64,000 nucleotides of DNA from Aurantimonas sp. Leaf443. GTDB taxonomy: Bacteria > Pseudomonadota > Alphaproteobacteria > Rhizobiales > Rhizobiaceae. Of this stretch, positions 51,406-61,715 are shown in pieces. Positions within the stretch are counted from its first letter, which is position 1; each line of letters opens with the position of its first letter. Location of the stretch: positions 391,171 to 455,170 of the forward strand of contig NZ_LMRD01000008.1 of NCBI RefSeq assembly GCF_001425575.1. Reading direction: 5' to 3'. Below the pieces are notes generated by a model. It had not been told where the DNA came from and made no database searches. It worked only from the letters and a program-made list of their open reading frames with translations. A program made the translations under genes and the position numbers.

Positions 51406-53436
51406 TCAGGCGCGGCGTCGCTCGAACCCTCCGTCGAGATCAACGTCGAAGCCCTGCGCCGCGACCGGGGCGGCCTTCGGCGGCGAGGCCGGCCGCAGCG
51501 CGGTCACGGTCGCGGCGGGGGCCGGCGCGTGGACCGCGCCGCCTTGGCCCATGCCCTCCAGCCGGAAGAAGCCCGTCCGCTCGTTGAGGTTCACGGCCTC
51601 GCCGGACAGGGCCTCGGCGGTCGCCGTCATCTCGGTCGCCGCGCCCGAATTGGCCTGGGTGACCTGGTCGAGCTGGGTGATGGCCTGGTTGATCTGCTCG
51701 ATGCCGACGGACTGCTCGCGGCAGGCCGCCGAGATTTCCGAGACCAGTTCGGCCGTGCGCTGGATGTCCGGCACGAGCGCGGAGAGCATGCGGCCGGCCT
51801 CGTCGGAGATGGAGAGCGTGGAGCTCGACAGTTCGCCGATCTCGGTCGCCGCGGCCTGACTGCGCTCGGCGAGCTTGCGCACTTCGGACGCCACCACCGC
51901 GAAGCCCTTGCCGTGGGTGCCCGCGCGCGCGGCCTCGATGGCCGCGTTCAGGGCCAGAAGGTCGGTCTGGCGCGCGATCTCCTGCACGACGCGGATCTTG
52001 TCGGAAATGGCGCGCATCGCCTCCACCGCCTTGGAGACCGCCTCGCCGCTCTTCTCGGCGCTGACGCTCGCCTGGCGGGCGATCGTCTCGGTCTGCGTGG
52101 CGTTGTCGGCGTTCTGGCGCACGTTCGCCGTCATCTGCTCGACGGCGGCGGAAGTCTCCTCGGAGGCTGCGGCCTGCTCGGTCGAGCCCGAGGAGAGCTG
52201 TTCGGCGGTCGCCGCCGACTGGCGCGAGCCGCTCGCCACCTGCGCGGCCGAGTCGATGACGCCCGAGACGATCTCGTTCAGCTTCACCCGCATCTGGCAG
52301 ATCGTCGTCAGCAGATCTCCAATCTCGTCGCGATAGTTGTGGGCGATGCGTTCGGAAATGTCGCCGCCGCCGATCTTGCGGGCGTGGTGCATGGCGAGCT
52401 TGAGCCCGCGATCAATGGAGACCGAAATCCAGGACGCCGCCGCGATGCCGAGGCAAACGGCGACGACAATGACGATTACGAGCATGTTTCTGGTCGAGAT
52501 GTAGGTTTTCTCGGTCGTCTCCTGCATGGCCGTGGCCACCTTGCCCTCGAATGCGATAAGATCGGCGACCTGGTTGTTGATCTCCAGAGTAAGCGGGCGC
52601 ACCGTGTTGATGGCGATGTTGGTGGCCTCGGCGTCGGTATTGACGGTGCCGAGCGCGAATATCTTCTGCATCACGGCGAGCAGCTCGTCGGCGGAAGCTG
52701 CGACTTCGTTGATCTGGACCGCGAAGGGTGTGGCCAAGCCGGCAGCCCTGTAATCGTCTAAGTGTTTGCGAAAACTCGCAAGCCCGTCCGCGAAGACTGG
52801 CTTTGCAGCATCGATCCGCGCCGGATCGCTCTCGGCGACGGCCGTGATCATCAGGAAGCGCAATGTCTGCAGTTCGACGCGCAGGTCGGCGTTGATGGAG
52901 CGCGCCGGCCCGTCGAAGCCGCCGGCGAGCATGGCCTGGCGCGTGGCGTTGAGGCGCTCCAGCATCCGGGTCCCGAGAAGCCCGCCCTTCTGCGCGTTGA
53001 GTTCCAGCGCCCGGACGATGGAATTCTGCTGCGAGAGGTCCATCGCCCTGATGGCGGCCTCCTTCCACGCCTGGAGATTGGCGAGGATCGCGTTCGCCTC
53101 GGCCACGGCCCCCGTCTCCGCCGGGGTGATGGCGTCGCGGAACTCGGTCAGCGTCTTCACGACGCTGGCATGGGTATCTTCCACGGTCTTGCGGCGCTCG
53201 AGCTTCAGCGCGTCGTCGTCAACCATGACAAGTGCGTTCAGCGAGCGCCCCATCGTCTCGACCCGTCGCGCGATCTCGCCGAGGCGGTTGGACTGGGTGT
53301 AGGGACCCTTGGCAAAGTCCTTCATCGTGTCGTTGGCCGAGCCGAGACTGGCGATGCCGAGGTAACCGGAAACGGCGAGCATGAGGAGTACGGCCCCGAA
53401 GGCACCGGCAAGTTTCGTCCTAATCGTGAGGCGCAT
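51406..53436 (-). CDS. Methyl-accepting chemotaxis protein
   Basis: This 676-residue chemoreceptor has a first transmembrane helix (about 8-30; [17 protein letters not shown]), a long helical periplasmic sensor (about 30-305), a second transmembrane helix (about 308-330; [20 protein letters not shown]), HAMP (about 330-385), then the methylation helices and signalling tip [20 protein letters not shown]. Its cytoplasmic half is nearly the same as that of the receptor at 36312-38051 (both have [11 protein letters not shown], then a [15 protein letters not shown] core). The sensor halves differ and the one here is about 120 residues longer. The ligand is unknown. Confidence 0.93.
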   Translation of the reverse strand: MRLTIRTKLAGAFGAVLLMLAVSGYLGIASLGSANDTMKDFAKGPYTQSNRLGEIARRVETMGRSLNALVMVDDDALKLERRKTVEDTHASVVKTLTEFRDAITPAETGAVAEANAILANLQAWKEAAIRAMDLSQQNSIVRALELNAQKGGLLGTRMLERLNATRQAMLAGGFDGPARSINADLRVELQTLRFLMITAVAESDPARIDAAKPVFADGLASFRKHLDDYRAAGLATPFAVQINEVAASADELLAVMQKIFALGTVNTDAEATNIAINTVRPLTLEINNQVADLIAFEGKVATAMQETTEKTYISTRNMLVIVIVVAVCLGIAAASWISVSIDRGLKLAMHHARKIGGGDISERIAHNYRDEIGDLLTTICQMRVKLNEIVSGVIDSAAQVASGSRQSAATAEQLSSGSTEQAAASEETSAAVEQMTANVRQNADNATQTETIARQASVSAEKSGEAVSKAVEAMRAISDKIRVVQEIARQTDLLALNAAIEAARAGTHGKGFAVVASEVRKLAERSQAAATEIGELSSSTLSISDEAGRMLSALVPDIQRTAELVSEISAACREQSVGIEQINQAITQLDQVTQANSGAATEMTATAEALSGEAVNLNERTGFFRLEGMGQGGAVHAPAPAATVTALRPASPPKAAPVAAQGFDVDLDGGFERRRA

Positions 53437-53681
53437 CGCGTGGGTCCACCGGGAGGAAATGATGCCCTAGCGATAGCGGTAGAAAATTGATGAGCGATCT
53501 ACGATCCCGGGCCCGCGGGCAGCACGATTCGTTAACCCGTCCGTGCTTGCGGCCGGTTCCTCCGCGGATCACGGGCGCGCCGCGCATCCTTTGGCCCCCG
53601 GCGGCGTTGGGCAGGCATGAAGGATCGGCGCACCGATCGATCGGGCACGCGCCGGGCGCGTGCGGCAGATGGAGAGACGAG

Positions 53682-54086
53682 ATGGAACTTCCCCAGGGCG
53701 CGACGGTCGCCGTCGCAGACGGCCAGAAGCTCAGCCTGTTCGTGAACGAGGGCGACGCGGCGAACCCGAAGCTCGCAGCCCAGCCGAACGTCGCGGTCAA
53801 CACCGACAACAAGAGCGGCGGCATGGGCCATAGCAGTTCATCGGCCAATCCCGACGACGACACGCAGGACGAGGACGGCTTCTCCGCCGGCGTCGTGGCG
53901 ATCCTCAACAAGCATGCCGTCGAGGGCAAGCTGAAGCACCTCGTCGTCGTCGCCGCGCCCCGGGCGCTCGGCGAGATGCGCAAGCACTACCATGCCAAGC
54001 TGAAGGACGTGCTCGTCGGCGAGATCTCCAAGGACCTCACCGGCCACACGAGCGCCGAGATCGAGAAGGCCATCGCCGCGGCCTGA
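53682..54086 (+). CDS. Host-attachment family protein
   Basis: This 134-residue soluble protein resembles the family annotated as required for attachment to host cells, first linked to plant attachment in Agrobacterium-type bacteria. Typical stretches are GATVAVADGQKLSLFVNEGD near the N-terminus and LVVVAAPRALGEMRKHYHAKLK, then DLTGHTSAEIEKAI at the C-terminus. A Ser/Asn/Asp-rich linker (about 55-70) lies between. GGAGAG six bases before the ATG fixes the start; the longer open frame upstream is unsupported. No signal peptide is seen, so a surface role is doubtful and the molecular function is unknown. Confidence 0.82.
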   Translation: MELPQGATVAVADGQKLSLFVNEGDAANPKLAAQPNVAVNTDNKSGGMGHSSSSANPDDDTQDEDGFSAGVVAILNKHAVEGKLKHLVVVAAPRALGEMRKHYHAKLKDVLVGEISKDLTGHTSAEIEKAIAAA

Positions 54087-54407
54087 CCGCCGCGCCGCGA
54101 CCGGCCGCCACCGCGCCCCGGCGCGGGCGGCCGCCTTCGATCGCATCACGAAGATGCCGGCGGAGGAAGGCTCCTGCCCTCCTCCGCCGGCGATGCATGA
54201 AACGGGTCCCGCGGGCGGCCGCGATCCAGCCCGCGAGGCGTTCCGCGGCCCCGTCCGAAGGTCCGCCGGGCATGGCGGCAGGGACCTCTGCCTGGGCCGC
54301 CGCCAGAGGCGCGGCGACGGCGGCGATCCGGACCTGTCCCCTCGGTGTTCTCCCTTGATGGTCTCCGGTCGTCTTCGGTCCGGGACGGATGACCGCCGCC
54401 CCTGCGG
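54087..54407. other. Non-coding convergent gap with two hairpins
   Basis: This 321-base stretch separates the host-attachment gene from the metal-efflux operon. It contains a hairpin with GGCCGCC/GGCGGCC arms (54103-54132) and a second with a perfect 12-bp stem, GCCGGCGGAGGA/TCCTCCGCCGGC (54156-54191), both plausible terminators for the flanking convergent genes. The remainder (54192-54407) shows no gene or motif I can support. Confidence 0.6.
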
Positions 54408-54773
54408 TCAGTCGAACTTCGCCTGCGAGGTCTTGCCGTCGGGGCCGGTGAGCTGGACCGCTCCCTTGACGGGCCCCTCGGACGGGCTTGCGAGCGTCCC
54501 CGACAGGAACGGACCGGACGCGCTGAGCGGGATCCGGGCGGGCTTGCCGCCGAGAAGGAGGAGCGCGGTGCCCTTGAAGCCGTCGGCCGGCAGCGGCGCG
54601 TCGGCGGCATCGCTCACGAACACCTTCACCTCGCTTCCCGCCGCGACGAGCTCGACATGGAGGGCGCCGGCATCGACGAGCGTGCCGCCGTTCGGCCCCT
54701 TGCGGGGTTCGTGGGCGCCGGCGTCCCCCGAGGCGAGGAGGGCGGCGGCGAGGATCAGCGTGCGGATGGTCAT
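54408..54773 (-). CDS. Small exported protein of the metal-efflux operon (CzcB N-terminal-like)
   Basis: This 121-residue protein has a signal peptide (MTIRTLILAAALLASGDAGA) followed by HEPRKGPNGGTLVDAGALHVELV. The GPNGG-x-L...VEL pattern resembles the extra N-terminal domain of CzcB-type adaptors (GPHGGRL...), so a periplasmic metal-binding or adaptor-accessory role is likely. It lies 24 bases after the czcA-like gene in the same direction. Function is inferred from resemblance and context. Confidence 0.6.
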   Translation of the reverse strand: MTIRTLILAAALLASGDAGAHEPRKGPNGGTLVDAGALHVELVAAGSEVKVFVSDAADAPLPADGFKGTALLLLGGKPARIPLSASGPFLSGTLASPSEGPVKGAVQLTGPDGKTSQAKFD

Positions 54774-54797
54774 GGGGTCGGGTCTCCGGTGACGGGA

Positions 54798-57700
54798 TCA
54801 GAAGGAATGGGCGGGGCTTGCGCCCGGCGACGGCGCGGTGGCCTGCGGGGCGGCGGCGCGGGCGGCGTCCACGAGGCGCCTCAGCGGTTTCTCGCCGTAG
54901 CGCAGGAAGAGGACCGGGGTCAGGACCGTGTCGAGCAGCGTCGAGGAGACGAGGCCCCCGAAGATCGTCACCGCGACGGGGTGGAGGATCTCCTTGCCCG
55001 GCGCCGCGGCGTCGATCATCAGCGGCACCAGCGCGACGCCGGCCGACAGGGCCGTCATCAGGACGGGGGTGAGCCGCTCCAGACTGCCGCGCATCACGAG
55101 ATCGCGCCCGAAGGGCAGCCCTTCGTGGATCGACAGGTTGATGATGTGGCTGATCTTCAGGATGCCGTTGCGGGCCGCGATGCCCGTCAGCGTGATGAAG
55201 CCGATCATCGAGGCGACCGACAGGGGCTGGCCGGAGATCCAGAGCGCCGCGACGGAGCCGATGAGGGCGAGCGGGATGCTGCCGAGGATGATCAGCGTGA
55301 ACACGGCCGAGCGGTAGCGGCTGTAGAGGATCGCGAAGATCATCGCGAGCGAGACCAGGGACAGGAGGCCGATCGTGCGGCTCGCCTCCTCCTGCGCCTG
55401 GAAGGTGCCCTCGAGGCTGGTCGAGAAGCCGGGCGGCAGGGCCGCGCCGGCGACCTCGGCCCGGATGCGCTCGACGACCTGCGCCATGTCGGCATCGCCC
55501 GCGGCGTTCGCGAGCACCACGACGCGGCGCTGCCCGTTCTCGCGCAGGATCTGGTTCGGCCCGTCGGTCTCGCGCAGCTCGGCGATCTCGCGCACGGGGA
55601 TCCAGCCGGCCGGCGTCTCGATCAGGAGATCGCCGAGGGCCTGCGTCGTGCGCTCGGCGTCGCCGAGCCGCATGACGACGTCGTAGGTGCGGTTGCCGTC
55701 GACGAGGCGCGAGACGACCCGGCCGTTGGAGAGCTGCTCCAGCTCCCGCGTGACCTTGGCCGGCTGGATGCCGAAGAGGGCCGCGCGCGCATAGTCGATG
55801 CGGATCTCGAGCTGCGGGATGCGCACCTGCTTCTCGACCTGGAGGTCGACGACGCCGGGAACGCTCGCAAGGCGGCCCCTCAGGCTCTCGGCGACGCTGC
55901 GCAGCGTGTCGATGTCCTCGCCATAGACCTTGAGCGCGATCTGCGCCCGCACGCCCGACAGCATGTGGTCGAGGCGATGCGAGATCGGCTGGCCGATATT
56001 GATCGACACCGGCAGGACCGACAGGCGCGAGCGGATGTCCGCCTCGATCGCCGTCTTGGGACGGCCCGTCTCGAGGTCGACCTCGATCTCGGACGAGTGC
56101 ACGCCCTCGGCATGCTCGTCGAGCTCGGCGCGGCCCGTCCGCCGTCCGACGACGGAGACTTCCGGCACTTCCAGGATGAGGCGTTCGGCGATGAGGCCGA
56201 CCCGGTGCGACTCCGCCAGCGAGATGCCGGGGTTGAAGGCCATGCTGATCGTCAGCGTGCCCTCGTTGAAGGGCGGCAGGAAGGCGCGCGGCAGGGCGGT
56301 GGCGGCGAGGGCCGCCAGGCCGACGGCCAGGGCGGCGCAGGCCATCAGCGCGCGCGGCCAGCGGAAGGCGCGCTCGAGCAGCGCCCGGTTGCCGGCCTTC
56401 AGCCACCGCACGAGGGCGCTCTCGCGCTCGTCGAGGCGTTTGAGCCCCGGCAGGAGATAATAGGCCATGACCGGGGTCAGCGTGATCGAGACCACGAGAC
56501 TGGCGAGGATCGAGACGATGTAGGCCTGGCCGAGCGGCGCGAAGAGCCGCCCCTCGATGCCCGACAGGGCGAAGAGCGGCACGAAGACGAGGACGATGAT
56601 CACGGTGGCATAGACGATGCCCGAGCGCACCTCCTGCGAGGCGGAGACGACGACGTCGAAGACGGAGCGCGGATTGCCGAGCTCGCGGTTCTCCCGCAGG
56701 CGCCGGAAGATGTTCTCGACGTCCACCACCGCATCGTCGACGAGCTCGCCGATCGCGATGGCGAGGCCCCCGAGCGTCATCGTGTTGATGGAGAGGCCCA
56801 TGAGGTGGAAGACGATCCCGGTCGCCAGGATCGAGACCGGGATGGCCGTCAGCGAGATCACGGTGGTGCGCACGTTGAGGAGGAAGGCGAAGAGGACGAC
56901 CGCCACCACGGCGATGGCCTCCAGAAGCACCGTCTCGACATTCTTCACCGAGGTCTCGATGAAGTCGGCCTGACGGAACAGGACCTGGTCGGCCTCGATG
57001 CCGCCGGGAAGCGAGGCGCTGACCTCGCCGAGGGCCGCTTCCAGCTGGCGGGTCAGGGTGACGGTGTCGACATCCGGCTGCTTCTCGATCGAGACGATCA
57101 CGGCGGGCCGGCCCATATAGCCGGCCTCGCCGCGCTTCTGGCGCGCGCCGAACGAGACGTCCGCCACCTGATCGAGGAGGACGGGCCGCGTGTCGACGGT
57201 CGCGACGACGAGGCTGCGCAGATCGTCGAGGCTGAGGCTGCGGCCGACGTTCCGGATCAGGAACTCGCGGGCATATTGATCGGTGAAGCCGCCGCCCGTG
57301 TTGGCGCCGAAGGCGGTCAGCGCCGCCTCGACCTGGTCCAGCGTGACGCCGAGCGCGCGCAGGGCGGCCGGGTTCGGGGCGACGCGATACTGGCGCACCT
57401 CGCCGCCGATCGGGATGACCTGCGCGACGCCGGGCACGGACAGGAGGCGCGGGCGCAGTAAAGCGTCCGCCGCCTCGCGCAAGGCCATCGGCGACACGCC
57501 GTCGGGCGCCGTCACGGCGACCAGCATGACCTGCCCCATGATCGAGGAGATCGGCCCCATCTGCGGCGAGACCTCGGGCGGGAGCTGGCTGCGCACGAGC
57601 GCCAGCTTCTCGGCGATCTGCTGGCGGTTCAGGTAGATGTCGGTGTCCCAGTCGAACTCGACATAGACGATGGAGAGGCCGACGCCCGAGACGGACCGCA

Positions 57701-57944
57701 CGCGGGAGACGCCCGGCAGGCCGTTCATCTGCGTCTCGATCGGAGAGGTGACGAGCTGCTCCACCTCGGGCGGCGCGAGCCCCTCGGCCTCCGTCATGAC
57801 GGTGACGGTCGGCCGGTTCAGGTCGGGAAAGACGTCGACGGGAAGGCGCGCCGAGACGAAGGCGCCGTAGAGGACGAGCACCGCCGCCATCGCCAGGACG
57901 AGCATGCGGTTGCGCAGGGACTGCGTGACGAGGACCGTGAACAT
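54798..57944 (-). CDS. Heavy-metal RND efflux pump, CzcA/CusA-like
   Basis: This inner-membrane proton/metal antiporter subunit (1048 residues) belongs to the HME-RND family, with twelve expected transmembrane helices and two large periplasmic loops. It has a family N-terminus ([22 protein letters not shown]), [23 protein letters not shown], and the helix-4 motif [15 protein letters not shown]. Compared with the CzcA consensus DFGIIVDGAVVIVEN, the first Asp is Ala while the second Asp and the Glu are kept. The substrate ion cannot be told. It is preceded by its adaptor gene. No outer-membrane channel (CzcC/TolC type) is encoded nearby. Confidence 0.92.
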   Translation of the reverse strand: MFTVLVTQSLRNRMLVLAMAAVLVLYGAFVSARLPVDVFPDLNRPTVTVMTEAEGLAPPEVEQLVTSPIETQMNGLPGVSRVRSVSGVGLSIVYVEFDWDTDIYLNRQQIAEKLALVRSQLPPEVSPQMGPISSIMGQVMLVAVTAPDGVSPMALREAADALLRPRLLSVPGVAQVIPIGGEVRQYRVAPNPAALRALGVTLDQVEAALTAFGANTGGGFTDQYAREFLIRNVGRSLSLDDLRSLVVATVDTRPVLLDQVADVSFGARQKRGEAGYMGRPAVIVSIEKQPDVDTVTLTRQLEAALGEVSASLPGGIEADQVLFRQADFIETSVKNVETVLLEAIAVVAVVLFAFLLNVRTTVISLTAIPVSILATGIVFHLMGLSINTMTLGGLAIAIGELVDDAVVDVENIFRRLRENRELGNPRSVFDVVVSASQEVRSGIVYATVIIVLVFVPLFALSGIEGRLFAPLGQAYIVSILASLVVSITLTPVMAYYLLPGLKRLDERESALVRWLKAGNRALLERAFRWPRALMACAALAVGLAALAATALPRAFLPPFNEGTLTISMAFNPGISLAESHRVGLIAERLILEVPEVSVVGRRTGRAELDEHAEGVHSSEIEVDLETGRPKTAIEADIRSRLSVLPVSINIGQPISHRLDHMLSGVRAQIALKVYGEDIDTLRSVAESLRGRLASVPGVVDLQVEKQVRIPQLEIRIDYARAALFGIQPAKVTRELEQLSNGRVVSRLVDGNRTYDVVMRLGDAERTTQALGDLLIETPAGWIPVREIAELRETDGPNQILRENGQRRVVVLANAAGDADMAQVVERIRAEVAGAALPPGFSTSLEGTFQAQEEASRTIGLLSLVSLAMIFAILYSRYRSAVFTLIILGSIPLALIGSVAALWISGQPLSVASMIGFITLTGIAARNGILKISHIINLSIHEGLPFGRDLVMRGSLERLTPVLMTALSAGVALVPLMIDAAAPGKEILHPVAVTIFGGLVSSTLLDTVLTPVLFLRYGEKPLRRLVDAARAAAPQATAPSPGASPAHSF

Positions 57945-57954
57945 GGACGCGCCC

Positions 57955-59673
57955 TCAACGGATCTGGTTGAGGAGCTCGGCGCCCTCGGTCACGACGCGG
58001 CTGCCCGCCTCGATGCCGGCGGCGACCAGAACCCGCTCGCCGTCGAGCGGCAGGACGCGCACCTCGCGCGGCTCGAAGCGCTCGGCCCCGACATGGAGGA
58101 AGACGAGATCCTGCCCGTTGGCGCCGCGCAGGACGCTCCGGCGCGGCAGGGCGAGGCCCGTCTGCGTCTCCTCGGTCTGCGCGAGAACCGTCAGCATCTG
58201 GCCCGGACGCAGGCCCTCGGCGGGGCCCTCGACGCTGAACTGGACGGGCAGCGCCTGCGAGCGGTCGGAAAGGCCGGAGCCCTCGAATCTCAGCGCGAGA
58301 GGCTTCACGCCCTCGCCCATCGCCGAAGCGGTGGAGAAGGTACCGGACGAGCCGTAGGCCAGCGCCTCGACCCAGAGGCGCGTCGGGTCGACGATGTGGA
58401 AGACGACGGCGTCGCTGCGCGTCATCTGCCCGGCGACGGCGCCGGCGGCCGCGATCACGCCGGAGACCGGCGCCACCAGCGCCTCCGGCTTCACCTGCAC
58501 CTCGTCGATCGCGGCGCGCCGGTCGCGAAGGCCCTCGAGTTCGATCCGCGTCTCGTCGAGCGTCGTCTGGGCGACCGCGCCGCTCCTCACCAGCGTCTGC
58601 GCCCGGCGCACCCGCTGCTCGGCGATGGAGATCGCCTGGTCGAGCTCGCTGAGCCGCTGCGCGAGGTCCGACTGGTCGATCGTCTCGATGGAGGACGCGA
58701 CGTAGGCGAGCACGTCCCCCGCCTTCACGCGCGCGCCGAGGCGGGGAAAGCCGCCCGGCGGCGGCGACAGGCGTCCGGCGACGGAGGCCTGGACATAGCC
58801 GCTGGCGTTCGGGTCGGGGATGACGCGGCCGGGCATCTCGACGCTGCGCCGGTGGTCGGCGGGCGCCGTCACGACCGTGCGCAGGGCGAGGATGCGCTGG
58901 GTCGGCTTGGGCACGAAGACGGCGCCGTCGGGCAGGCGCTGCGCGAGGTCGCGCCCGGCCGGATCGCCGGCGAGCGGCGCCGGTGCCGCGGGCGGCGGGG
59001 CGCCATGGTCGTGCCCCTCGTGCGCCAGCGCCACCGAGGTGCCGAAGAGAAAGACGAGGACGCCCGCCGCGGCCATCGCGGCGACGGCCCGGCGGCGCAG
59101 GATCGCCATGACGAGGAGGCCGAGCGCGAAGCCCAGCGCCCCGACGGCCAGAAGGGCGGGGTCGTTGCGCGACAGCCTCGCCTTGAGGTCGACGGAGAGC
59201 GCCTCGCGCATCTCGCTCGCGAGCGCCGATCCGACCAGCCAGCCCGGAGCCTGCGCCACGACGGGCGCCCGCGCCTCGGGAATGGCAAGGGTCGCCGTCA
59301 GGAAGTCGGCCTCCTCGCCGCTGGTGACGGTCACGATGAGGTCGTGGCTGCCCGCCTGCGCGGCCCAGGGCGCGTCGAGGCGGTAGAACTCGCCCTCGGC
59401 GGTCGCCGTGGCGGGCCCGGCGGGGGTCTCGACCTCGATCGTCGCGCCGATGACGGGCTCGTTGGTCTCGAACCGGTCGAGATGGATCTCCAGCGACGTG
59501 CCGCGCGCCACCGCGACCAGCTCGAAGAGGGCGCTCTGCGCCTCGGCGCGCGGCGCGGCCGTCGCGGTGGCGGCGGGGGGCGGGGCGCCGTGGTCGTGCC
59601 CCTCGTGGGCGCGCACGGGCACGGCAAGCGTCAGGACGGCCAGCACGGCCGCGGTCACAAGTCGGGAATACAT
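57955..59673 (-). CDS. RND periplasmic adaptor with duplicated His-rich motif (CzcB-like)
   Basis: This membrane fusion protein is unusually long (572 residues). It has a signal peptide (1-22), the metal-binding motif [11 protein letters not shown], a beta-rich domain (about 45-130; [19 protein letters not shown]), then two adjacent hydrophobic segments (about 172-213). A second [11 protein letters not shown] follows at about residue 216, and then the true adaptor (about 230-572; [25 protein letters not shown], a coiled coil around 320-380, [13 protein letters not shown]). The second motif follows a signal-like helix ending ALA, as if two exported proteins were fused. The start at 59673 (MYSRLVT) precedes the signal helix. 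The stop lies ten bases before the pump gene. Confidence 0.87.
   Translation of the reverse strand: MYSRLVTAAVLAVLTLAVPVRAHEGHDHGAPPPAATATAAPRAEAQSALFELVAVARGTSLEIHLDRFETNEPVIGATIEVETPAGPATATAEGEFYRLDAPWAAQAGSHDLIVTVTSGEEADFLTATLAIPEARAPVVAQAPGWLVGSALASEMREALSVDLKARLSRNDPALLAVGALGFALGLLVMAILRRRAVAAMAAAGVLVFLFGTSVALAHEGHDHGAPPPAAPAPLAGDPAGRDLAQRLPDGAVFVPKPTQRILALRTVVTAPADHRRSVEMPGRVIPDPNASGYVQASVAGRLSPPPGGFPRLGARVKAGDVLAYVASSIETIDQSDLAQRLSELDQAISIAEQRVRRAQTLVRSGAVAQTTLDETRIELEGLRDRRAAIDEVQVKPEALVAPVSGVIAAAGAVAGQMTRSDAVVFHIVDPTRLWVEALAYGSSGTFSTASAMGEGVKPLALRFEGSGLSDRSQALPVQFSVEGPAEGLRPGQMLTVLAQTEETQTGLALPRRSVLRGANGQDLVFLHVGAERFEPREVRVLPLDGERVLVAAGIEAGSRVVTEGAELLNQIR
58994..59022. repeat. 29-bp direct DNA repeat, copy 1 (His-rich motif)
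   Basis: The 29 bases encoding [10 protein letters not shown] here match those at 59579-59607 at 28 of 29 positions. Near-identity at the DNA level, silent positions included, points to a duplication and not protein-level convergence. Confidence 0.85.
59579..59607. repeat. 29-bp direct DNA repeat, copy 2 (His-rich motif)
   Basis: This is the partner of the copy at 58994-59022. It encodes the first HEGHDHG motif directly after the signal peptide of the adaptor protein. Confidence 0.85.
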
Positions 59674-59734
59674 TGGGAAAGGCCCCAGGGTCTGAAACAT
59701 CGCTCGGGGCGCGCGCAGGCGCCCGGCCGCACTG

Positions 59735-60160
59735 TCAGACCGTGGGTCTCGGGGGCCGGATCAGTCCGTCGACCGGGGCGCCGCGCAGGGCGTCGGCCGG
59801 CCGGGCGGGGTCGTGGCAGGCGGGCGCCGGCGCCGCAAACGCCCGGCCGGAGCTGCCGACCGTCGCGGCCATGCAATTCGCCATGCCCGTCCCGCAGCAG
59901 GTGGTCCCGGCCGTGCGGTGGCCGCCGACCGCGTCGTCCGATCCGGTCGCGCCGGCCCGAAGGGCCTCGTCGCCGTCCGTTCCGGAAGCCGCCGCGCGGT
60001 CCTCGAGAGCGGCAAGGACCCGCACCGGCGCCTCGACCGCCGCCGGACCATGGGCGCCATGCGCCTGCGCCGCCGACGAACAGAGCAGCGCGAGGCCCAC
60101 GACCACGAGGGTCGCGAGAAGCGAGGCCATCTTGTTCGAAACGAACGACATGGCGTCCAT
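59735..60160 (-). CDS. Exported Cys/His-containing protein of the metal-efflux operon
   Basis: This 141-residue protein has a hydrophobic N-terminal segment ending AQA, followed by HGAHGPAA. It then has a cysteine cluster (TTCCGTGMANCMAA) and a late ACHD. It is therefore probably periplasmic or membrane-anchored and may bind metal. It heads the adaptor-pump operon (62 bases before the adaptor). No family is recognised with certainty. The start may instead be the ATG at 60151, which has a better ribosome-binding sequence (AGGATGGA). Confidence 0.6.
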   Translation of the reverse strand: MDAMSFVSNKMASLLATLVVVGLALLCSSAAQAHGAHGPAAVEAPVRVLAALEDRAAASGTDGDEALRAGATGSDDAVGGHRTAGTTCCGTGMANCMAATVGSSGRAFAAPAPACHDPARPADALRGAPVDGLIRPPRPTV

Positions 60161-60252
60161 CCTATCGCGTCGGGGCGGGATCGGCAACGCGGCGCGGCGG
60201 CCGCGGACACCGCGCGTCGAGCGGGCCTTTCCGAAGCCGCCGCCGCGCCGCG

Positions 60253-60960
60253 TCAGGCGTGGGCCTGGCCGAGATAGAGGCTGGCGGCGCGCTCGTCGTC
60301 GAGAAGCGCGCGGGCCGGACCCTTCAGCGCCACCTTGCCGATGTCGAGGATGTAGCCGACATCGGAGATCGCCAGCGCCTGACGGGCGCGCTGCTCGATG
60401 AGGAGCACCGCCGTGCCCTGCCCGGCAAGCCCGGCGATGCGGCGGAAACTGTCCTCGACGAGGGCGGGCGAGAGCGCCGCGGTCGGCTCGTCGAGCACGA
60501 CGAGGCGCGGGCGCGTCATCAGCGCGCGGGCGAAGGCGAGCTGCTGGCGCTCGCCCCCGGACAGGCTGCCGGCGCGCGCCTTCGGGCGCTCGGCCAGCGC
60601 CGGGAAGAGGGCGAAGAGCTCGGCGATGCGGGCGCGCCGGTCCCGGACCCCTTCCACCACCTCCAGGTTTTCGGTGACGGTCAGCGGCGCGAAGACGTTG
60701 GCGACCTGCGGCACGTAGCCGATGCCGAGGCCCGCCCGCTTCTCGGCGGGCACGCGCGCGAGGTCCGTTCCCTCCAGGAGGATGCGCCCGCCCACGCGCG
60801 GCAGGAGGCCGACCACGGCTTTGGCCAGCGTCGACTTGCCCGCGCCGTTGGTGCCCGCGATGGTCACGACCTGTCCCGCGTCGACCGCGACGTCGATGCC
60901 GTTCAGGATGTCGACCTCCGAATAGCCCCCGGTCAGGGCCTCGATCGCCAAAAGGCTCAT
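60253..60960 (-). CDS. livF: Branched-chain amino-acid ABC transporter ATP-binding protein LivF
   Basis: This 235-residue ATPase has Walker A GTNGAGKST, signature LSGGERQQLAFARA and Walker B LVVLDEPTAALSP, in the LivF pattern. The start overlaps the LivG stop (ATGA at 60957-60960). It is the last gene of the Liv operon. The LivF signature differs from that of the amide-type paralogue at 41068. Confidence 0.9.
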   Translation of the reverse strand: MSLLAIEALTGGYSEVDILNGIDVAVDAGQVVTIAGTNGAGKSTLAKAVVGLLPRVGGRILLEGTDLARVPAEKRAGLGIGYVPQVANVFAPLTVTENLEVVEGVRDRRARIAELFALFPALAERPKARAGSLSGGERQQLAFARALMTRPRLVVLDEPTAALSPALVEDSFRRIAGLAGQGTAVLLIEQRARQALAISDVGYILDIGKVALKGPARALLDDERAASLYLGQAHA

Positions 60961-61715
60961 GACAGACCTCCGAGATAGGCTTCGCGCACGCGCGGATCGG
61001 CGAGGACATCGGCGGGCCGCCCGCTGGCGATGAGCCGGCCGCGATCCATCACGTGCAGCGTGGTGACGAGGCGCGACAGGGCGCCGAGGTCGTGCTCGAT
61101 GACGAGGAAGCCGATGCCGCGCGCGTTGAGCTCGCGCACCCGCGCCGAGATTTCCTCGATGAGCACCGGATTGACGCCGGCGAAGGGCTCGTCGAGGAGG
61201 ATCGTGCGCGCGCCCGTCATCAGCGCGCGGCCGAGCTCCACGAGCTTCTTCTGGCCGCCCGACAGCTGGCCGGCCGAGACCTCGGCGACGCGCGCGAGGT
61301 TGAGGAAGGCGAGGAGCGCGTCGACCTTCTCGCCGAGCTCCGCCTCCTGGCGCCGCACGCGGCGGGGCGCCAGGAAGAGCGAGCCCAGCGTCTCGCCGGC
61401 CTGCCCGGGCGCGGCCGCCATCAGGTTCTCGCGCACGCTGAGATGGGAGAACTCGCGCGGCACCTGGAAGGTGCGGACCAGCCCGCGGCGCGCCCTCTCG
61501 CTCGGCGACACGCGCCGCAGCGGCTGGCCGTCGAACGAGACCTCGCCGGCATCGGCGTCGAGAAAGCCGGTGACGATCGAGAACAGGGTCGACTTGCCCG
61601 CGCCGTTCGGCCCGATCAGCCCGACGAGATCGCCGGTCGGCACCGAGAAGGTGACGTCGTCGGTGACGCGCACGGCACCGTAGGATTTCATGAGATGGCT
61701 GACGTCGAGACTCAT
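60957..61715 (-). CDS. livG: Branched-chain amino-acid ABC transporter ATP-binding protein LivG
   Basis: This 252-residue ATPase has Walker A GPNGAGKST, signature QLSGGQKKLVELGRA and Walker B TILLDEPFAGVNP. The long insertion after Walker A and the C-terminal DPRVREAYLGG are typical of LivG. Its start overlaps the stop of the preceding permease by four bases and its stop overlaps livF, so all are coupled. Confidence 0.92.
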   Translation of the reverse strand: MSLDVSHLMKSYGAVRVTDDVTFSVPTGDLVGLIGPNGAGKSTLFSIVTGFLDADAGEVSFDGQPLRRVSPSERARRGLVRTFQVPREFSHLSVRENLMAAAPGQAGETLGSLFLAPRRVRRQEAELGEKVDALLAFLNLARVAEVSAGQLSGGQKKLVELGRALMTGARTILLDEPFAGVNPVLIEEISARVRELNARGIGFLVIEHDLGALSRLVTTLHVMDRGRLIASGRPADVLADPRVREAYLGGLS

